DNA of 15,208 nt from Candidatus Levyibacteriota bacterium. GTDB lineage: Bacteria; Patescibacteriota; Microgenomatia; Levybacterales; UBA12049. Below, one piece after another: positions 11,566 to 15,208 of this stretch (the first letter of the stretch is position 1; every line of letters starts with the position of its first letter). Where the stretch lies: the NCBI GenBank assembly GCA_023245515.1, contig JAHFKE010000027.1:1-15208 (forward strand), written 5' to 3'. The notes under the pieces were generated by a model that was given only the letters and a program-made list of their open reading frames with translations, was not told the origin of the DNA and did not search any database. The position numbers and the translations under genes were made by a program.

Positions 11566-13403
11566 AAAAAATCTGCAGGGTCTTTTTCTTCTTCCATCTT
11601 CATCTTCAGAGAGTTCAAGTTTTGAGAAATCACGTGTTCGGGGAGTTCAAGGACGAACCTTGAGACAGTGTTCATCGTTCTTTGTCCGAAAAAGAGGCGG
11701 CGTTTGGCGTAGGTCATGAAGAGATGTTCTTTGGCGCGAGTTATACCGACGTAGCAGAGTCTTCGCTCTTCTTCCAGTTCCTCCCTATCCATAAGGCTTC
11801 TGCTATGAGGAAAGATACCTTCCTCCATTCCTATCATAAAGACGATTGAGAACTCCAGTCCCTTGGCAGCGTGCAGAGTCATCAGGGTGATTGCATCTTT
11901 GGTTTCTTTTTCGGAAGCGTACTCCTGTTCAACGAGCGCGATATTTTCAAGGAACTCTGTCAGATTTGGAAATTTCACTGCAACAGAGCTCAGTTCTTTA
12001 ATGTTTTCCAGTCGCTGTTTCTCTTCCTCAATGTTCTCATCGTAGAGTTCCAGGTATTTTGTCGCACCTAAAACTCCTTCGAGATAGTCAATCGTTTCAA
12101 GGCCTTCCTTTCCTTCAATGGTGTTCTGGTATTCAAGAAATCGTTGGAACCGTCCCTTGCCCAATTTTTCTGCGCGTTTGTATGAGACCATGTCTTTGGG
12201 ATTATTGATAAGGCGGATATAAGAGAGGACATCTTTGACTTCTTTTCTGTCATAAAATCGCACTCCCCCTATAAGAATATATGGAATTGCATAGTGCAAG
12301 AGAGATTCTTCGATAACGCGGGACTGTGCGTTGGTGCGGTAGAGAACAGCAACTTTGCTGCGGTCCTGGGGGCTCAGTCTTTTGACTGTTCTGACGATCA
12401 GATCTGCCTCATCTTGTTCGGTCAGTGTTTCGTAAATCTGTATGTCTTCGCCTGACGAGTTTTCCGTCCAGAGTTCGAGAATAGGATGCGATTTATTTTT
12501 GGAAATGACAGCTGTTGCCGCATCAAGAATCTTTTGAGTCGAGCGGTAGTTTTGCGACAGAGCAAAGGTTTTGGTATTGGGGAAATCGTCCTTGAAGCGA
12601 AGAAGATTTTTGTAGTCGGCACCCCGCCAGCTATAAATGCTTTGTGAGAAGTCTCCAACGACGCAAATGTTATTATATGTTTTTGACAGGAGTTTGGTAA
12701 GAAGGTACTGAGCTTTATTTGTATCCTGATATTCGTCAATTAATATATAGTGTAGGCGGTTTTGGTATTTGCGGAGGATTGGTTCATTCTCCTGAAAAAG
12801 TTTGATAGTGAGTGAGATAAGGTCGTCAAAATCGAGTGCGTCGTTTTCTTTTAGAATTTTTTGATACATAGGGTAGATCTTCGCAACTGTTTCTTGAAAA
12901 TGACCCCGTGCTATTGAAAGATATTCAAGAGGAGTAATTAGTTCATTTTTGGCTTGAGAAATAGTAGCGTGAACAGAATAAGGCTTAAAATCTTTCACCG
13001 AAAGATCAAGTCGCTTCATAGCTTCTTTGATTGCCTCGATCTGATCCTGCGAGTCATAGATGACAAACTTTTCTGAAAAGCCGAGATATTTCCCGTCAAT
13101 TCTCAGGATTTTGGCACACATAGAGTGGAAAGTCGCGACCCACGGAGGGGGGAGTTCTGAATTGAGGATCGAGAGCTGCTTGAGGATTCTGTCTTTCATC
13201 TCCTGGGCGGCCTTATTGGTGAAGGTGACCATGAGGATTTCTTCAGGAGCTACATGTTTCTCCATAAGCAGGTAGAGCACTCGATACGTGAGCACTCTTG
13301 TTTTCCCTGACCCTGCCCCCGCCAGAATGACGACGGGTCCCTCTGTCGTAAGCACCGCCTTCTGCTGTTCAGGATTTAAATCCTTGAGTAGTGTGTCTTT
13401 CAT
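11562..13403 (-). CDS. uvrD: UvrD/PcrA-family 3'-5' DNA helicase
   Basis: Superfamily 1A helicase for excision repair, replication restart and removal of recombinase filaments. From the chosen start it has 613 residues, shorter than PcrA/UvrD (about 720). Motifs in order: LNPEQQKAV (Q motif), GAGSGKT (29-35), VTFTNKAAQEM (Ia), DEYQDT (223-228, motif II), VVGDFSQSIYSWRGAD (III), FALSQNYRST (IV), TLHAAKGLEFSIVFMIGMEEGIFPH (V) and RRLCYVGITRAKEHLFM (VI). The acidic C-terminal tail ends soon after, without the long PcrA C-terminal extension that binds RNA polymerase. The frame opens at an ATG at 13430, but the ATG at 13403 begins the family-typical MKDTLLKDLNPEQ. The promoter is uncertain: TACAAT (13426-13421) lies between the two candidate starts and favours the shorter one. 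Confidence 0.93.
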   Translation of the reverse strand: MKDTLLKDLNPEQQKAVLTTEGPVVILAGAGSGKTRVLTYRVLYLLMEKHVAPEEILMVTFTNKAAQEMKDRILKQLSILNSELPPPWVATFHSMCAKILRIDGKYLGFSEKFVIYDSQDQIEAIKEAMKRLDLSVKDFKPYSVHATISQAKNELITPLEYLSIARGHFQETVAKIYPMYQKILKENDALDFDDLISLTIKLFQENEPILRKYQNRLHYILIDEYQDTNKAQYLLTKLLSKTYNNICVVGDFSQSIYSWRGADYKNLLRFKDDFPNTKTFALSQNYRSTQKILDAATAVISKNKSHPILELWTENSSGEDIQIYETLTEQDEADLIVRTVKRLSPQDRSKVAVLYRTNAQSRVIEESLLHYAIPYILIGGVRFYDRKEVKDVLSYIRLINNPKDMVSYKRAEKLGKGRFQRFLEYQNTIEGKEGLETIDYLEGVLGATKYLELYDENIEEEKQRLENIKELSSVAVKFPNLTEFLENIALVEQEYASEKETKDAITLMTLHAAKGLEFSIVFMIGMEEGIFPHSRSLMDREELEEERRLCYVGITRAKEHLFMTYAKRRLFFGQRTMNTVSRFVLELPEHVISQNLNSLKMKMEEEKDPADFF

Positions 13404-13420
13404 AGGGTATAATGATTTAA

Positions 13421-13426
13421 ATTGTA
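13421..13426 (-). promoter_or_regulatory. Possible -10 box of uvrD
   Basis: Minus-strand TACAAT would start transcription near 13414, about 10 bases before the ATG at 13403. No good -35 box is visible, so support is weak. Confidence 0.3.
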
Positions 13427-13440
13427 GCATATGATCCTTG

Positions 13441-13516
13441 GACTTTGCTCAGGCCATCGACTCTGAGGTTATTGGCTCAGGCTCGAAGAGATCATAGTGA
13501 GCTTGTCGAACTATGA
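13441..13516 (+). repeat. Inverted-repeat-rich leader upstream of tpiA, with start-codon hairpin
   Basis: This stretch holds nested inverted repeats. CTCAG (13449-13453) pairs with CTGAG (13462-13466). GCTCA (13475-13479) pairs with TGAGC (13498-13502). TCATAGT (13492-13498) pairs with ACTATGA (13510-13516) around an 11-base loop, and that second arm includes the tpiA ATG. It is more GC-rich than nearby intergenic DNA and has no -10 box at the position used by other genes here. It may be a dispersed repeat or a structured leader. Confidence 0.5.
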
Positions 13517-14169
13517 AAAAGCTTTTTATTGTTGCTAACTGGAAATCATACAAAACAGCTCAGGAGGCGACTGATTGGCTTTCAGAAATGAAAAAACTTT
13601 CTTTCCCTGAGGATAAAGAAGTTATTGTCTGCGCTTCCTTCACCTCCCTTCCGGCTATGAAAACCTTTATAGATACTAATAATGTATCAATAAAGCTCGG
13701 TACAGAAGACGTATCACCATTTGGTGAAGGAGCATATACCGGCGAGATCTCAGCAGAGCAGGCAGCAGAATTTGTAACCCATGCTATTGTAGGTCATTCC
13801 GAAAGGAGAAATAATTTTGCAGAGACAGATCAGGTGGTTGCCGAGAAAGTAGAGATGGCATTCAAATTCAATATTACGCCGATTTTTTGCGTGCAAGGCA
13901 AAGATACCCCAATTCCAAAGGGTATTGAGATAGTTGCCTATGAGCCTGTTTTTGCCATAGGTACGGGTCATCCTGATACGCCTGATGATGCAGAAGATGT
14001 AGCTAAATACATTAAGGCAAATCACGAGGTAAAGTATGTCTTATATGGTGGAAGTGTTACTGCGGATGATGTTCATGGTTTTACACAAATGCCATCTGTT
14101 GATGGGGTTCTTGTAGGGGGAGCGAGTTTGGATCCTCATAAATTTACGCAAATAATACAAAATGCTTAA
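13513..14169 (+). CDS. tpiA: Triosephosphate isomerase, short form
   Basis: Interconverts dihydroxyacetone phosphate and glyceraldehyde 3-phosphate in glycolysis. All key residues are present: Asn9 and Lys11 in VANWKSYK, His95 in AIVGHSERR, Glu144 in AYEPVFAIGTG with the phosphate loop, and YGGSV near 178-182. It is 218 residues, against about 250 for usual bacterial enzymes. The missing residues are mainly between FCVQGKDTP and VAYEP (about 127-142), where the helix after strand 5 is nearly absent. Archaeal enzymes are similarly short, but the loop-6 sequence here is of the bacterial kind. The ATG at 13513 has no Shine-Dalgarno sequence and no -10 box, and lies within an inverted repeat. It overlaps the LCP gene by 8 bases, so the two form an operon. 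Confidence 0.95.
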   Translation: MKKLFIVANWKSYKTAQEATDWLSEMKKLSFPEDKEVIVCASFTSLPAMKTFIDTNNVSIKLGTEDVSPFGEGAYTGEISAEQAAEFVTHAIVGHSERRNNFAETDQVVAEKVEMAFKFNITPIFCVQGKDTPIPKGIEIVAYEPVFAIGTGHPDTPDDAEDVAKYIKANHEVKYVLYGGSVTADDVHGFTQMPSVDGVLVGGASLDPHKFTQIIQNA

Positions 14170-15208
14170 CAGACAACAAAAACGCATTAGAAAACGCGCC
14201 CTCACAGCTTTTTTTATTTTCCTCTTGATCCTTGTTGGTCTAGGATTTATAAAAGGAGCGAAATATATACCTGTTGTTTTACAACTCTTCTTTCATAAAG
14301 GAATAGAGCTAAAGCAAACGAAAGATAATAAGATAAATCTTCTCCTCTTGGGTGTTGGTGGCGGAAGTCATGAGGGCCCAAATCTCACAGACACAATTAT
14401 CTTTGCCAGTCTTGATCCTTCCACAAAAAAAGTTACGCTTGTCTCGATTCCTCGCGATCTTTGGATACCTGAGCTTAAAGCGAAGATAAATACAGCCTAT
14501 ACTTTTGGAGAAGAGAAGAAGCAGGGTGGGGGTCTTATGTTGTCCAAGAAAGTTGTAAGCGACATGCTGAGTCGGCAAGTTGATTATGCTGTCAAGATCG
14601 ACTTCAGTGGATTTGAGAAGGCAGTTGATATGATGGGAGGTCTTGATATAGATATCGATAACACTTTTGACGATTATCAATATCCTTTATCAGGTAAAGA
14701 GGATGAATCGTGTGGTCTGACGGATGATGAGATTACTTCTCTCTCAGCTGAGATTGCAACGGGGAGTGCCACTGAAGCTGAGTCTTTCCCCTGTAGGTAT
14801 GAGCACTTACATTTTGATAAGGGCTTAAGGCATATGGACGGGCAAACAGCTCTTAAGTATGTCAGGTCACGCCATTCTCTAGGAATAGAAGGTAGTGATT
14901 TTTCTCGATCAAAAAGACAGGAAAAGATAATATCAGCCTTTAAGGATAAAATTTTCTCTGCAGATACATTTCTCAATCCGGTAAAAGTGGTTGGTCTAGT
15001 TAATGTTCTTAAGGATAGTATTGATATGGATCTTAAGGATAATGAACTTGATGATTTTGTACGTCTTGCGCAAAAAATGAAGGGTGCCAAGTTGGTTAGT
15101 GCAATTGTTGATACGGGGGACGAGTCGCAGGATCGTCTCGGGCTTCTCATGCATCCTGAGGTTAGTGAGATATTTAAGAATCAATGGGTACTTATACCTA
15201 GAACAGGA
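14162..15208 (+). CDS. LytR-CpsA-Psr (LCP) family protein, 3' end outside window
   Basis: The frame stays open from the ATG at 14162 to the window end (349 codons). LCP proteins attach teichoic acids, polysaccharides or glycoproteins to peptidoglycan at the outer membrane face. A basic start (MLNRQQKRIRKR) precedes a membrane anchor at about 15-30. The LCP domain follows: NLLLLGVGGGSHEGPNLTDTIIFASLDP (60-86, Asp77), VTLVSIPRDLWIP (91-103, Arg98 and Asp99), VDYAVKIDFSGFEKAVDMMGG (140-160), and MDGQTALKYVRSRHS with SDFSRSKRQEKII (225-257). The usual GVD after the first strand is GVG here. Cys184 and Cys211 flank a loop and could form a disulfide outside the cell. It starts 8 bases before the tpiA stop, so translation is probably coupled. 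Confidence 0.9.
   Translation, partial: MLNRQQKRIRKRALTAFFIFLLILVGLGFIKGAKYIPVVLQLFFHKGIELKQTKDNKINLLLLGVGGGSHEGPNLTDTIIFASLDPSTKKVTLVSIPRDLWIPELKAKINTAYTFGEEKKQGGGLMLSKKVVSDMLSRQVDYAVKIDFSGFEKAVDMMGGLDIDIDNTFDDYQYPLSGKEDESCGLTDDEITSLSAEIATGSATEAESFPCRYEHLHFDKGLRHMDGQTALKYVRSRHSLGIEGSDFSRSKRQEKIISAFKDKIFSADTFLNPVKVVGLVNVLKDSIDMDLKDNELDDFVRLAQKMKGAKLVSAIVDTGDESQDRLGLLMHPEVSEIFKNQWVLIPRTG

Noticed and set aside
13404..13430. Nine extra N-terminal residues on UvrD from the ATG at 13430
   Set aside because: An AAGGA lies upstream, so it remains possible, but a -10-like TACAAT falls inside the extension and homologues usually start near MKDTLLKDLNPEQ.
14309..15150. Minus-strand open frames at the end of the window
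   Set aside because: They are antisense to the LCP gene, whose plus-strand frame shows all family motifs.

Overview
The window looks like chromosome from a Candidate Phyla Radiation (Patescibacteria) bacterium, probably of the Microgenomates group. This is inferred from the gene style and is not proven. The signs are moderate to low GC, tightly packed short genes, almost no Shine-Dalgarno sequences, a trimmed triosephosphate isomerase, a FemX-like aminoacyltransferase and an LCP protein of the kind common in these genomes. I saw no rRNA, tRNA, CRISPR array, transposase or integrase.

Layout. 1-1289 (+): the 3' end of a MutY-like DNA glycosylase and a cytosolic protein with an ADP-ribosyltransferase-like His-Gly motif. 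1311-3245 (-): MsrA, an anchored fibronectin-III-like protein and an MscS channel. 3344-6368 (+): a ClpB disaggregase that lacks its N-domain, an orphan CheD-like (glutamine-deamidase fold) gene, and then a second, diverged copy of the last 39 codons of clpB. 6365-6757 (-): a stand-alone subtilisin-propeptide-like (I9) protein. 6793-8769 (+): zinc-ribbon RNase H, nickel superoxide dismutase SodN, its maturation protease SodX, and a membrane-anchored methyltransferase. 8782-9892: a divergent pair, an NADP oxidoreductase and an HxlR regulator, with operator-like repeats between them. 9905-11565: FemX and a SWEET/PQ-loop-like membrane protein, again divergent. 11562-13403 (-): a UvrD/PcrA helicase. 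13513 to the end (+): TpiA and a partial LytR-CpsA-Psr protein, overlapping by 8 bases.

Striking points. (1) Nearly every gene that begins a transcript has a sigma70-type -10 hexamer ending 6 (sometimes 7) bases before its ATG. Transcription should therefore start on the start codon, so leaderless mRNAs look like the default here. This rule also corrects the starts of mscS and sodN. (2) The CheD-like gene sits between two copies of the clpB 3' end. The copies are 94/117 identical, mostly differing at synonymous sites, and share a perfect 25-bp block. This suggests insertion with replacement of the clpB tail. (3) Short heptanucleotide tandem repeats (5 x 7 bp) lie inside two coding regions, rnhA and femX, and encode linkers.

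Functionally the window mixes stress defence (SodN/SodX, MsrA, ClpB, MscS, HxlR), DNA maintenance (MutY-like, RNase H, UvrD), cell envelope (FemX, LCP, anchored FnIII) and one glycolytic enzyme. Two possible protein-modifying enzymes of unknown target (ART-like and CheD-like) are the best candidates for undescribed biology.
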